Shown: positions 34,787 through 43,824, counted from the first letter of the stretch. The stretch: DNA of 64,000 bases from Nocardia niwae NBRC 108934 = DSM 45340 (GCF_001613465.1 NZ_BDCK01000025.1:1-64000); one strand, 5' to 3'. The notes: generated by a model not told the origin, from the sequence alone. Made by a program: numbers and translations.

Positions 34787-36934
34787 ATGTTCGCACGACT
34801 GGGGGCCGTGGTCGTCCACAATCCGTGGAAGGTGATCGGCCTGTGGGTGCTGCTCGCCATCGCGGTGGTGGCCTCGGCGCCGGAACTGAAATCGACGACA
34901 GACCAATCAGCTTTCCTGCCTTCGCATTACGAGTCCATTCAGGCCTTGGAATTGCAGCAGAAGGCTTTCCCGGACAGCTCCGCTCCCGCGGCGATCATCG
35001 TATTCGCCCGCGAGGACGGCACGCCGTTGACCGACACGGACGCCGCGTCGGTCGTATCGATCGGCAACAACCTGCGTGACGCGCAGATCAAGGACGTCAT
35101 CGGGATGCAACCGACGCCGCCGTCGGAGAACCGCATGGTCCAGATCATCGCGGTGCAGATGACGAAGGTGACGAATCCGAACGACACCACGCAGGGCGAC
35201 GCGGTCAAGGCGCTGCGCAAACAGCTGAAGGAGCGCGTCGAGGGCACCGAGCTGAAGGCGGGCATCACCGGCCAGGCGGCGCAGGTGCTGGATCAGCGGG
35301 AATCGGGCGACAAGGGGCTGGCCATCGTCGGCGTCGCCACCGTGGTGCTGATCCTGGTGCTGTTGCTGATCATCTTCCGCAGCCCGGTGATCGCGTTGCT
35401 GCCGATCGTCGTCATCGGAGCGATCTCCAGCACGGTCGGCGGATTGATCGCCTTCGTGGCCAGAGCCTTCGACCTGCAGATCGACGCATCGATCAATGCC
35501 ATCCTGGTGGTCGTGCTGTTCGGTGTCGGCACCGACTACATCCTGTTCCTCATGTTCCGTTACCGCGAGCGGCTGCGCGCAGGCGAGGATGCGAAGACCG
35601 CCATGATCAGCGCCGTCACCCGGGTGGGCGAGGCGATCACGTCCGCGGCGGGCGCGGTGATCATCGCGTTCATGGCGCTGGTGCTGTCCACGCTGGGCAT
35701 GTTCCGCGCCATGGGGCCGGCGCTGGCGATCGCCGTGGCGGTCGCGTTGCTGGCGGGGCTGACGCTGGTTCCGGCCGTCGTCTCGCTGCTGGGCACCAAA
35801 GTGTTCTGGCCGTCCAAGGCGTGGCGCACCGAACCGAAGGGCGCGCGGTTCACCGCGATCGGCAATGCGCTCGGCCGTCGGCCCGGTGCGTTCGCCGTGG
35901 TCTCCGGCGGGGTGCTGGTCGTGTTCGGCGTCTTCGCCCTGGGCTTCCACCCGACGTTCGACCTCAGCTCTGGATCGACCTCGGAGGCATCGGAATCCGT
36001 CGTCTACAGCAAGGAATTGGTCAAGGGCCTGCCCGCCGGGACCACCCAGCCTTCGGATGTCCTGTTGCGGTCCGACGGCGCGTTGACCGCCGAGCAACTC
36101 ACCGCCTACCGCACCGCGCTGGCCGAGGTGCCCGGGATCGGACAAGTGGCCGAGCCGAAGCTGTCCGCGGACAAGACGATCGCCGACTTCGCGGTGACGC
36201 TCGAGGCCGCGCCGGAGTCGGATGCCGCGCTGGACACCGTCAAGGGTCCCCTGCGCGATACCGCGCACGCGGCGGCCCCCGCCGGGACGACCGCCGCCGT
36301 CGGCGGCCTCACCTCGGTGTTCGTCGACTTCCAAGACGCGATGGCGCGGGATTACTCGATCGTCTTCCCGGTGGCGGCGATCCTGATCATGATCGTGCTG
36401 GGGCTGTTGCTGCGCAGTCTGGTCGCGCCGTGGTACCTGATGGCGTCGGTGTTCCTCGGATTCGCCGCCACGCTCGGCGCCGCGGTGCTGGTGTTCCAGC
36501 ACTTCCGGGGTGAGACCGGCCTGATCTTCACACTGCCGGTGATCATGTACCTGTTCGTAGTCGCGCTCGGCACCGACTACAACATCCTCATGGTCGCCCG
36601 GCTGCGAGAAGAAGCACGCGAGGGCAACGAACCGAAGCAGGCCGCGGCGCTGGCCCTGCGGCACACCGGCCCCACCATCGCGGCGGCCGGGGTGATCCTG
36701 GCGGGCACGTTCGCGTCGATGATGCTGGCGGGCAACAACGTCCTCGCACAGATGGGATTCGCCATCTCGGTGGGCATCGCCATCGCGGCCTTCATCATGG
36801 CGATGTTCTTCACACCCGCGCTCACGGCGCTCATCGGGCACAAGGCGTGGTGGCCTGGGCACGGAGACGAGAAGCCCGGAGATTCGGGATCGAAGCCTCG
36901 GGAAGTCGTCGGGACTTCGGTCGGCGAGGGCTGA
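34787..36934 (+). CDS. MMPL-family RND transporter
   Basis: 715 residues. It has the MMPL duplication: one N-terminal helix, an extracytoplasmic domain, five to six helices (AIVGVATVVLILVLLLIIF, VIALLPIVVIGAISS onward), a second external domain and a second helix block. The proton-relay pattern GTDYILFLMFRYRE in the first half is repeated as GTDYNILMVARLREE in the second, as in MmpL transporters that export lipids or drugs using the proton gradient. ATG at 34787 begins MFARLGAVVVHNPWKVIGLW. The partner EXLDI gene is upstream and a strong terminator follows. Confidence 0.92.
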   Translation: MFARLGAVVVHNPWKVIGLWVLLAIAVVASAPELKSTTDQSAFLPSHYESIQALELQQKAFPDSSAPAAIIVFAREDGTPLTDTDAASVVSIGNNLRDAQIKDVIGMQPTPPSENRMVQIIAVQMTKVTNPNDTTQGDAVKALRKQLKERVEGTELKAGITGQAAQVLDQRESGDKGLAIVGVATVVLILVLLLIIFRSPVIALLPIVVIGAISSTVGGLIAFVARAFDLQIDASINAILVVVLFGVGTDYILFLMFRYRERLRAGEDAKTAMISAVTRVGEAITSAAGAVIIAFMALVLSTLGMFRAMGPALAIAVAVALLAGLTLVPAVVSLLGTKVFWPSKAWRTEPKGARFTAIGNALGRRPGAFAVVSGGVLVVFGVFALGFHPTFDLSSGSTSEASESVVYSKELVKGLPAGTTQPSDVLLRSDGALTAEQLTAYRTALAEVPGIGQVAEPKLSADKTIADFAVTLEAAPESDAALDTVKGPLRDTAHAAAPAGTTAAVGGLTSVFVDFQDAMARDYSIVFPVAAILIMIVLGLLLRSLVAPWYLMASVFLGFAATLGAAVLVFQHFRGETGLIFTLPVIMYLFVVALGTDYNILMVARLREEAREGNEPKQAAALALRHTGPTIAAAGVILAGTFASMMLAGNNVLAQMGFAISVGIAIAAFIMAMFFTPALTALIGHKAWWPGHGDEKPGDSGSKPREVVGTSVGEG

Positions 36935-36969
36935 TCGGGACCGGCGTCGACATCGGCGCTCGTGATGAG

Positions 36970-37009
36970 AGAGCTGTGCACGCGGATTCGTCGGCGTGCA
37001 CAGCTCTTT
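36970..37009 (+). terminator. Intrinsic terminator after the MMPL gene
   Basis: A perfect 14-bp stem, AGAGCTGTGCACGC (36970-36983) with GCGTGCACAGCTCT (36994-37007), has a 10-nt loop and is followed by TT. It may also stop the convergent minus-strand gene. Confidence 0.75.
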
Positions 37010-37046
37010 CGTGCGAGAAACCCGGCCGGCTTGGTACCGCCATACG

Positions 37047-37403
37047 TCACTCGTCGGCCGCGAGCACGTGCAAACCGTGGATCACGTCCGGCAGTTCGGC
37101 GGTGTGGTCGCCGTACCAGTCTCGGCGCCTGCTCTCCTGCACCCGACGCAGTGCGGCGGCCAACTCCTCCAAGGTGACCGGCGCGCTCAGTGGTTCGTCA
37201 GCGAACGCCAGAATCTTCCGGCGCAGTTCGCGGATGGTGGCGTGGGCCCGAAAGGTCACCGAATGACCGCAGAGCTCGCAATCGTCCTTATCGTCATGGC
37301 CGCTGTCGGTGGCCTGCTGCGGTGGAAGTAGTTGCGGGGGTGGGAGCAGCTGAGCGGACGTGGCCATCGGAGGCAGGCCGGCTGCGGCGTCGGGATGCGG
37401 CAC
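37047..37403 (-). CDS. Hypothetical protein with a CxxC motif
   Basis: 118 residues, not recognised. A Pro/Leu/Gln-rich N-terminal 30 residues leads to DDCELCGH, a single CxxC that could bind metal or be redox active, and then a helical, Arg-rich region (IRELRRKILAFADEPLS ... ALRRVQESRRRDWYGDH). The GTG start gives the longest frame; an ATG at 37367 is an alternative. It begins 32 bp after the stop of the large DUF2637-like gene on the same strand, so the two may be co-transcribed. Confidence that it is a gene rests on the frame and the structured C-terminal half. Confidence 0.5.
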   Translation of the reverse strand: MPHPDAAAGLPPMATSAQLLPPPQLLPPQQATDSGHDDKDDCELCGHSVTFRAHATIRELRRKILAFADEPLSAPVTLEELAAALRRVQESRRRDWYGDHTAELPDVIHGLHVLAADE

Positions 37404-37435
37404 CGTGTAGAAAGCCCGTCAAGTGCCGTCGGTGA

Positions 37436-39877
37436 TCAGCCGATGATTGCGTAAGGGCGGTGGACTTTGATCGCCGAGTCGAGGACGCGGGTTACCGCAG
37501 AGCGGGGGACGCCGAGTTCATTCGCGATGGCGGGGGTCGAGCCGCCCTGGTCGGCTAGGGTCAGTATTTCCCTGACCTCTTCGATCGGGAGGCTGGACAG
37601 GCGGCGACTGGTGATTTCGCGTGCGATAGCCGAGATTTCGTCGTCGTCGGTGTCGGCTTCCTCCAGCTCGGCGGGGAATTCGTCGTCCTCGTCGTCGCCC
37701 GCGATGACCGGCATTGGTTCAACGCGCGGGTGCGAAAGCTCGGGAGTTTCCTCGAGGGCCAGTTGTTCGCTCTCCGCGTCGGCGGAGTGGTCGTTCTGCT
37801 CGGCAGTCGCCGACTTTCCGCGCTTCGCCGCGCGCGGGGCGGTGGCGTTCGGGTGCACCTGCGCGGCGGTGTCAACGGACGCGGGGGACGGCGTGGGCAT
37901 GGGTTCGGTGGGGCCCGGTCGCCGGGCGGCGTCGTCTCCGCGCCGCGCGCGATCGACCGAGCGTTCGCCTCGGGTGACCGCAGCGTGCGTCGATGCCGCA
38001 CCGTTCGCCCTCGGTCGGGAGTGCTCACCGAATTCGAGGCCATCGTGCAGATCGGCGAGCGAGATCTGCTGTGTCGCAGAGTGTGCGGATTCGAGACGCG
38101 GCTGCCGGCTTTCGGACTCAGGCGCTTCCGCTCGGCTCGAGCCTCCCTCCTCGGATTCGGCCGGTCGAGTCGGGTGTCCGTCGACGCGGGCTGCCGGGAC
38201 ATGCTGCGTTACAGGCGGAACGGCGTGCGGTGGGGGAGCCGCCACTTCGCGGCTGCCAACCGGCTGATCAGGGTTTCCGCTGGTATCGACCGTGTGGTCT
38301 TCGGTGGCGCGAGCGGTGTTCCTGTCGAGCGGAAGGGTGTGCGCCTCGATGTCGGCGGGCATCTCGGCGGCGTGGTCGTTGGCCGCTTGCGCATCGCTGC
38401 TGTCCGTATGCGCGTCACCGTTTGCGCGGGACTCGGTGATGCGGCCGTTCGAGCTGCGGTGCACGATATTTCCGTCGATCCGCAAGGGCTGCGCGGCATC
38501 GGCAACAGTGTGGCCGTTGGTTGCCGGGCGCACCGTGTGGCCGTTGATGCGCGGGTGCGTGTTTCCGTTGAGAGGCGGCTGCTCGATGTTGCCCTCGATC
38601 GGCGGGAGGGTATGGCCGTTCGCGAAGCGTCCGTTCGAAGTGGGGTGGAACGCGGCACCGGGATCGACTGCGCAACCATCGATCACCGTATCGACCGCGC
38701 GCCCGTTGGTTGCGCGAGCATCGGTCCGGCCCGAAGCAGTGGACGGCGCGGCTGCTACGCCATCCTTGTCATCCACCGGCGTAAGGGGGGCGCGGCCGAC
38801 GTCGATGGAGTAGCCGTTGATCAGCGACTCGACGGCGTGACCGTTGGTCGGCAACCTTCCGTGGTCGACGTGTGACGTGGCGGGCATGGTGGCTGCGCTG
38901 GAGTTCGTGGGCTCTGGCTGCGCAGCGCGATGCGTGCCCGGCGCTTCGGATGTCCCTCGGTACCGAGGCGCGGATCCGTCGCCCACGATCACGCGTGCGG
39001 CGTCGATATCGCCTTCCCATCGACTACGACCGCTGGTCGACGCCGCGTCGAGCGAGTGATATTCATCGGCTTCCGGCATGCTCGGTTGCGCATCGAGACG
39101 GATCATTCGCCGGTCGCGCTCGATCACCGGCGCACCGTCGATCAGCACCGCGTACCGCGCGGAAACCCAGGCGTGCAGCCAGATCACGACGCCGACCATC
39201 ACCGGGGCGATCGCGTATTCCGCGGCGCGGCCGAGGTCGCCGGCGGCGAGATGCGGGCCGGTGTTGAGTGCGACGGTCGTGCCGAGCAGCGCTGCCTCGA
39301 AGAAGAGCACCTTGCCGCGTGCGAGTTCCCGGCCCCACTTGGCGGCCGTGGTCGCCGCGACCATGATCGTGATGATCGGGACGGAGATCATCGCCTCGAT
39401 GCCGTAGCTCAACCAGTACAGCGGATCGGACATGTCGCCGCTGGGCACCAGATTGTGCTGCACGTTGACACCGGCCCACACCATCCCGAGCACCACGACG
39501 GCGATCAACGCGCGCGAAGACCACTCCGCTCGCCGGTAGAGCTGGGCCAGTCGCGCGTCCTCGCTGGACGCCCGCCGCCGCGCGGCGAGTGCGCGCCGAT
39601 GCCAGCGGGCGTCGGCCTCTTCCGAGCGGCGTAACGCCGCCGCCGATTTGCGATCACGCTGTTCGGCGGCGAGTTCCGCCTCGACCTCGCGGCGCCGCTG
39701 CGTGCGCCGTTGCGCGCGGATCCACTCCGCGAGTTCCCGCTCCGCGGCGATCTCTCGTTCGGACAGCACCTCCAGCAGCGCCGGGTCGAGCTGCAGGGGC
39801 AGTTTGCCGCGCGCGGTCTCGACTTGTTGCGCCAGCGCGGCAATCTCGGAACTACCGTTCGAGGGTTCGTCGGGCAT
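37436..39877 (-). CDS. DUF2637-like membrane protein with Asn-Gly repeat linker and C-terminal HTH
   Basis: 813 residues. Residues 20-120 are a charged, probably coiled-coil region (Arg/Glu/Ala-rich). Four hydrophobic segments follow (about 123-250: ALIAVVVLGMVWAGV, AMISVPIITIMVAATTAA, VLFFEAALLGTTVAL, IAPVMVGVVIWLHAWV), matching the DUF2637 pattern seen in actinobacterial plasmid and integrative-element proteins. A long disordered region (about 260-740) contains repeated NGHxV/NGxxV units. The C-terminus (about 755-813) is acidic and then HTH-like (SLPIEEVREILTLADQGGSTPAIANELGVPRSAVTRVLDSA). The ATG at 39877 follows 'gggaagg'. The function is unknown; a membrane-anchored DNA-binding role is an inference. 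Confidence 0.75.
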   Translation of the reverse strand: MPDEPSNGSSEIAALAQQVETARGKLPLQLDPALLEVLSEREIAAERELAEWIRAQRRTQRRREVEAELAAEQRDRKSAAALRRSEEADARWHRRALAARRRASSEDARLAQLYRRAEWSSRALIAVVVLGMVWAGVNVQHNLVPSGDMSDPLYWLSYGIEAMISVPIITIMVAATTAAKWGRELARGKVLFFEAALLGTTVALNTGPHLAAGDLGRAAEYAIAPVMVGVVIWLHAWVSARYAVLIDGAPVIERDRRMIRLDAQPSMPEADEYHSLDAASTSGRSRWEGDIDAARVIVGDGSAPRYRGTSEAPGTHRAAQPEPTNSSAATMPATSHVDHGRLPTNGHAVESLINGYSIDVGRAPLTPVDDKDGVAAAPSTASGRTDARATNGRAVDTVIDGCAVDPGAAFHPTSNGRFANGHTLPPIEGNIEQPPLNGNTHPRINGHTVRPATNGHTVADAAQPLRIDGNIVHRSSNGRITESRANGDAHTDSSDAQAANDHAAEMPADIEAHTLPLDRNTARATEDHTVDTSGNPDQPVGSREVAAPPPHAVPPVTQHVPAARVDGHPTRPAESEEGGSSRAEAPESESRQPRLESAHSATQQISLADLHDGLEFGEHSRPRANGAASTHAAVTRGERSVDRARRGDDAARRPGPTEPMPTPSPASVDTAAQVHPNATAPRAAKRGKSATAEQNDHSADAESEQLALEETPELSHPRVEPMPVIAGDDEDDEFPAELEEADTDDDEISAIAREITSRRLSSLPIEEVREILTLADQGGSTPAIANELGVPRSAVTRVLDSAIKVHRPYAIIG
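38280..38890 (-). repeat. Degenerate tandem repeat encoding NGHxV-type units
   Basis: Within the DUF2637-like gene, short Asn-Gly-containing units recur at intervals of roughly 10-20 residues, for example NGHAVES, NGRAVDT, NGHTLPP, INGHTVRP, TNGHTVAD and SNGRITE. At DNA level the units differ, so the repeat is selected mainly at protein level. Confidence 0.6.
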
Positions 39878-40279
39878 CGCGAGCCTTCCCAAGAGCAGGT
39901 GTCATGTCGGGTGGTGGAGACATGATTGCTCGAACATATGTGTGATCGGAGTGAGACTAAACCGAGCTCTCTCCGTGGTCAATGTGGTGGACTCCGGATT
40001 GAAAGCGACACGCCGAGCAGGCGAAATTCGTGGTCAGGCTCGAATATCCGCATGAGCGGCGCTTTTATCGGCGCCCTCCGCGTGTCGAAACTCCGTTCGA
40101 ATGTGTGCACGGCAAGCGCGCTGATTCCTCGCTCCGGTTCCCCGCCCTGAACGCCCCCTTGGCCGAACACGCCGACGCGTCCACTCGTCACAGACACGCT
40201 CGCGGGCGACACCCAACCGAGCATCCACCGTTCGCGGCACCAGGGGGCCGCGAACACCCAGCGCCGCAGGCCCTGGAAA
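39878..40279 (-). other. Intergenic region upstream of the DUF2637-like gene
   Basis: No supported gene lies here. It must contain the promoter of the DUF2637-like gene. The end near 40230-40255 carries a hairpin (GTTCGCGGC with GCCGCGAAC, 8-nt loop) just beyond the CPBP stop, probably its terminator. Confidence 0.4.
40230..40255 (-). terminator. Hairpin after the CPBP gene
   Basis: GTTCGCGGC (40230-40238) and GCCGCGAAC (40247-40255) form a perfect 9-bp stem with an 8-nt loop, 25 bp beyond the stop of the minus-strand CPBP gene. No T-run. Confidence 0.5.
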
Positions 40280-41023
40280 TCAGCTCAGCGTGCTGTGCCA
40301 GACCACGGCGGCCGCCAGAGCTCCCGCGCCGTTGACCGACCAGTGCAGGGCGATCGGGGCGAGGAGGCTGCCGCTGCGATGGCGCAGCCAGGTGAACACC
40401 ATGCCCGCGGCAGCCGTGGCGACGACGGCCAGCAGAATCCCGATGACCTGTCCGGCCACGCCGCCCCCGATGAAGCCGCTCAGGCCGCGGTTGCCGGAGG
40501 TGAGGCCGAGGGAGGACGCGATGTGCCAGAGCCCGAACAACAGGGAGCCCGCCGCGAAGACGCCGCGCGCACCGTAGGCGCGGTGCAGGGTGCCGTGCAG
40601 CACGCCGCGGAAGGCCAGTTCCTCGGGGATCACGGTTTGCAGCGGGATGACGATCATCGAGGCGATCAACGCGCCCGAGATGGTCGCGTAGCGATCGGCC
40701 AGGAAGAACGGACGGGTCAGGGGCAGTGCCGCACCGATCGCGACGACCGCGAGGACCACCGCCACCGCCGCGAGCGCGTAGCGCGAACCGCGCCGCCAGT
40801 GCCGTGGCGAAAGGCCCAGTTCCGACCAGCCGAGGCCCCGCCTGCGCATCAGCGCGAGCAGCACGATCGCGGCGACCGGGACGGTCACGACGTTCGCCCA
40901 CGCGGTGGTGAAATGCGCGATCAGATTGGTGCCCGCCAGGACGATCACTACGACGGCGACGTCGACGTAGGCGTGCACTCGATGGCGTGGGTGGGTCGAG
41001 ACTGCTGGGTCCGGCTCAGACAT
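40280..41023 (-). CDS. CPBP-family intramembrane metalloprotease
   Basis: 247 residues with about seven hydrophobic segments. The CPBP (Abi/CAAX-protease-like) motifs are present in order: PEELAFRG (the EExxxR motif), FGLWHI (FxxxH) and HWSVNG (HxxxN). These residues bind a catalytic metal in the membrane. ATG at 41023 is used, giving a short cytoplasmic N-terminus; upstream in-frame codons lack a ribosome site. Bacterial members process prenylated or membrane-anchored peptides, or act in bacteriocin immunity; nothing nearby fixes the substrate. Confidence 0.88.
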   Translation of the reverse strand: MSEPDPAVSTHPRHRVHAYVDVAVVVIVLAGTNLIAHFTTAWANVVTVPVAAIVLLALMRRRGLGWSELGLSPRHWRRGSRYALAAVAVVLAVVAIGAALPLTRPFFLADRYATISGALIASMIVIPLQTVIPEELAFRGVLHGTLHRAYGARGVFAAGSLLFGLWHIASSLGLTSGNRGLSGFIGGGVAGQVIGILLAVVATAAAGMVFTWLRHRSGSLLAPIALHWSVNGAGALAAAVVWHSTLS

Positions 41024-41117
41024 CCCGACCAAGTTTACAAATCGATACCGGCTTCGCCAGTGTCCCGCTTCGATTGCTGGATCGATCACTTTTCGCCGCC
41101 GTGCCGGTCCGGCGGCG

Positions 41118-42047
41118 TCAGCCCGCCCAGCCGAGCGGGTCGGTCCAGGCTTGCAGCGTGCGAGTGGTCTCGAAGCGGCGCGGTTCGCGGGTGACCGGAT
41201 CGGTGAACTCGAGCGAGGCCGCCAGCAACTGGAGCGGCCTGGTGAAATCGTCGACGGGCTTGTCGGTGAGCACCGGGTAGAAGTCGTCGCCGAGGATCGG
41301 GATGCCGAGGCCGTTCATGTGCAGGCGCAACTGGTGGGTCCGGCCGGTGTGTGGGCGCAGCCGGTAGCGGCCGAGCCCGTCGCGGTGCTCGAGCAGTTCG
41401 ATCTCGGTCTCCGCGTTCGGCTCGCCGGGGACCTCCTGGGCCGCGAGCACCTGCTTCTCCTTGATGATCCGGCTGCGCACCACGCGGGGCAGCGCGAGGT
41501 CGGGATCGAATCGGGCGATCGCCTCGTACTCTTTGCGCACGGTGCGCTTGTGGAACATGGTCTGGTACGCGCCGCGGCGCGCGGGGTTGATCACGAAGAG
41601 CACCAAGCCCGCCGTGACGCGGTCGAGCCGATGCGCCGGGATCAGGTCGGGTAGGTCCAGCTCCCTGCGCAGTCGCACGAGCGCGGTCTGCAGGATGTGC
41701 TGACCGCGCGGGATCGTGGCCAGGAAATGCGGTTTGTCCACCACCAGCAGGTCGTCGTCGCGGTGCACGACGGGGATGTCGAACGGGACCACCGTCTCCT
41801 CGGGCAGATCGCGATGGAACCAGACCGCGCCGCCGGGCACGTACGGTGCGTCGGGTGCGATCGGTCCGCTCAGGTCGACGATGCCGCCCGCGTGCAACAG
41901 TTCATCGATCCGCGTCGCGGGCACCCTGGGGAGACGCTCCACCAGGTGGTCCCGGATGGTCGCCCAGTCGCCCTGCTCCGGTAGTCGCAGCCGGGCCGGG
42001 TCCAAGCCGTGCCGTTTCGGCAACGGCGGTTGTTGCCGCCTTCTCAT
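41118..42047 (-). CDS. RluA-family pseudouridine synthase
   Basis: 309 residues. The catalytic motif HRLDRVTAGLVLF contains the essential Asp, and RPHTGRTHQLRLHMNGLGIPILGDDFY is the conserved substrate-binding block. These enzymes isomerise uridine to pseudouridine in rRNA or tRNA. An N-terminal S4-like segment is present (residues 20-60). The specific RNA target cannot be inferred. ATG at 42047 fits the frame. Confidence 0.92.
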   Translation of the reverse strand: MRRRQQPPLPKRHGLDPARLRLPEQGDWATIRDHLVERLPRVPATRIDELLHAGGIVDLSGPIAPDAPYVPGGAVWFHRDLPEETVVPFDIPVVHRDDDLLVVDKPHFLATIPRGQHILQTALVRLRRELDLPDLIPAHRLDRVTAGLVLFVINPARRGAYQTMFHKRTVRKEYEAIARFDPDLALPRVVRSRIIKEKQVLAAQEVPGEPNAETEIELLEHRDGLGRYRLRPHTGRTHQLRLHMNGLGIPILGDDFYPVLTDKPVDDFTRPLQLLAASLEFTDPVTREPRRFETTRTLQAWTDPLGWAG

Positions 42048-42098
42048 CGGTAACGACCCTAACCGCAGGCCGCGACGGCGTTGTCCGAGGCCGGGGGC

Positions 42099-42680
42099 TC
42101 AATGAACACGGGCCGCGATACCGGGATACTCGAGCACCAAGCCCGATTTGTCGTAGTCCAGGGTGCAGCCGAAGTCGAATTCGGGGGCGGCGTACTCGAA
42201 TCGTGGTCCGTGCTCGCCATCGGTGACCCGGATGTAGCGCTGCTCCAGTCGGCCCACCGCGGCGCCGGAGGCGTGGACGTACGCCGCGGGCGCGTCCATA
42301 CCGTCGCCGACCTCCCGCGCCGCCCGGTGCACCGGCAGGGCGTTGGTCAGCGCGGAGGATTCCAGGTCCACGTCCAGGCAGCCGTCGAGCAGCGGCGCGG
42401 GCATGCCGTCCAGCAGCCAGGACCCCGCGCCGTCGGACTCCAGCACCAGCGTGTTCCAGCCACCGGGTTTGCGCATCGCCACCTGGGCGCGGCGCGTACG
42501 CCACTCGGTGTCCAGTGCGATCCGGTAGTCCACCACCCACGCCGCGCCGTCCTCGACGGCCGTGGTGCAGCCGTCGATCAGCACGCCCTGCTCGGTGACG
42601 CGGAAATACGCCACCTCGAATCCGTCGCGGGCGGTGCGGTGCCGCCACGCGGCGGTGGGCGGCGGCGGCGCGAACGTCAT
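42099..42680 (-). CDS. Putative glycolipid-binding family protein
   Basis: 193 residues, soluble. The patterns GCTTAVEDGAAWVVDYRIALDTEWRTRRAQV and GWNTLVLESDGAGSWLLDG...LLDGCLDVDLESSALTNALPVHR match the putative glycolipid-binding family found in actinobacteria and proteobacteria. ATG at 42680 lies 5 bp downstream of the stop of the preceding oxidoreductase gene, so they form an operon. Biochemical function is unproven. Confidence 0.72.
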   Translation of the reverse strand: MTFAPPPPTAAWRHRTARDGFEVAYFRVTEQGVLIDGCTTAVEDGAAWVVDYRIALDTEWRTRRAQVAMRKPGGWNTLVLESDGAGSWLLDGMPAPLLDGCLDVDLESSALTNALPVHRAAREVGDGMDAPAAYVHASGAAVGRLEQRYIRVTDGEHGPRFEYAAPEFDFGCTLDYDKSGLVLEYPGIAARVH

Positions 42681-42685
42681 CGGGG

Positions 42686-43138
42686 TCAGAATCCGCGCAG
42701 CCGATCCGGCGTGACGCGCAGGACGACGGAGTATTCGGCGTAGAACTGCTCGTCGGTCAGGCCGATCGAGCGCAGGCCCTCGGCGTATTTCTTCGTGAAC
42801 GCGTCGATCTCGTCCGCGCCGGGCCGCTGGTCGACCACGCGGGCCGTGCCGGTGAGCACGACCACGTTGCCGCCGGTCTCGGTGCTGTTGAGGTTCAGCG
42901 AGACCCGCGGGTTGCGTTGGATATTGCGAATCTTCGGCTGGCCGGGCTTGCTGAAGACGAGGAATTCGCCATCGCGCCACTGGAACCAGACGGGGTTCGG
43001 CTGCGGTGTGCCGGTGGGGCCGACGGTGGTCAGCCAGAGGACGGATTCGCGGGCGAGGCGTTCGGCGACTTTCGCGCCGAATTCGGTCTCGGTGTCGACG
43101 ACGGGAGTGGCGGATCGATCGGATGCCGTTGCGGTCAT
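42686..43138 (-). CDS. PPOX-class F420/FMN-dependent oxidoreductase (Rv3369-like)
   Basis: 150 residues with a split-barrel flavin-binding fold. ESVLWLTTVGPTGTPQPNPVWFQWRDGEFLVFSKPGQPKIRNIQRNPRVSLNL is the typical pyridoxamine-oxidase-like core, and TKKYAEGLRSIGLTDEQFYAEYSVVLRVTPDRLRGF matches the Rv3369-type C-terminus. Such proteins bind F420 or FMN and reduce small molecules. The ATG at 43138 fits the family length. It is the first gene of the two-gene unit with the glycolipid-binding-like protein. Confidence 0.85.
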   Translation of the reverse strand: MTATASDRSATPVVDTETEFGAKVAERLARESVLWLTTVGPTGTPQPNPVWFQWRDGEFLVFSKPGQPKIRNIQRNPRVSLNLNSTETGGNVVVLTGTARVVDQRPGADEIDAFTKKYAEGLRSIGLTDEQFYAEYSVVLRVTPDRLRGF

Positions 43139-43233
43139 GACGGGGACAACACCTGGGTGCCGGGGACGATTCCGCATGGCGGTGCGTACCGGCGTCCGAA
43201 GGCGCGAACGCGGGGCGCTCGTCGCCGACGCCG

Positions 43234-43428
43234 TCACGGCGTCGCCCGCTCGTCGAGCACCATCAACCTGGCCTCGACCAGCGTCCGGCGTGCGCGCCGC
43301 CGGACCCGGCACATCTCCACGCTGCAATCCAGGTGCACCTGCATGGCACGATGCGCTTGGCCCGCGGTGAGTTCGCCGGGATCTTTCGTGCAATTCGACA
43401 GAACCGAAAACAACTCCGTGCCATACAT
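43234..43428 (-). CDS. Small hypothetical protein
   Basis: 64 residues. The ATG at 43428 is preceded by a strong 'aggagt' 7 bases upstream, giving good support despite its size. The sequence has three Cys, an acidic N-half and a basic Arg cluster (CRVRRRARRTLVEARLMVL) that could be an amphipathic helix or bind nucleic acid. It stands alone between the oxidoreductase operon and the iron-regulated ABC genes. I do not recognise a family. Confidence 0.55.
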   Translation of the reverse strand: MYGTELFSVLSNCTKDPGELTAGQAHRAMQVHLDCSVEMCRVRRRARRTLVEARLMVLDERATP

Positions 43429-43824
43429 GTCGGTACTCCTGCGCGTCCAATGGTTTCGCTTTCCCTCGAAGCTAGCGATGCGCACGGGCTATCAGGCCAG
43501 CATACGGCTCCCGTTCACAGAGGTTTTCCCGGCGCGTCGAAAGTTCGAAAACCATGAGCCCGCGTCAGTTTTCACACATGGACGAAGTAAGTCCCGAAGG
43601 CAACGGCCGGTAGGTGGGTGGCCGAGGCCGGCTCCGCTGAGGTGCAACGCTTTCCAGTTCGGCGACCGGGCGGCATGCGGCCGGATCCGCCGGAGCGCAC
43701 TGCGCCGGATGTGAACGAGCCCGACGATGCCCGCGCCAAGATAACTTAGGCTAACCTTTCTTACCGGGCGTCGCTGTGTGAGGATAGGGCGATTCCAGAC
43801 GGATGCCGCGAGAGACGAGGTCAG
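43429..43824. other. Upstream region of the siderophore transporter genes
   Basis: No supported gene. It carries the promoter of the small gene on the minus strand and, near the transporter gene, an IdeR-like iron box at 43741-43759. The rest shows no element I recognise. Confidence 0.4.
43741..43759 (+). promoter_or_regulatory. IdeR/DtxR iron box upstream of the IrtA-like gene
   Basis: The 19 bases contain AGGCTAACCT and match 14 of 19 positions of the consensus TTAGGTTAGSCTAACCTAA. The site is 65 bases before the ATG, suited to iron-dependent repression of the transporter pair. Confidence 0.75.

Noticed and set aside
38280..38890. Possible CRISPR-like array in the repeat region
   Set aside because: The units are imperfect, of variable spacing and in frame with an open reading frame; no constant repeat and spacer structure and no cas genes.
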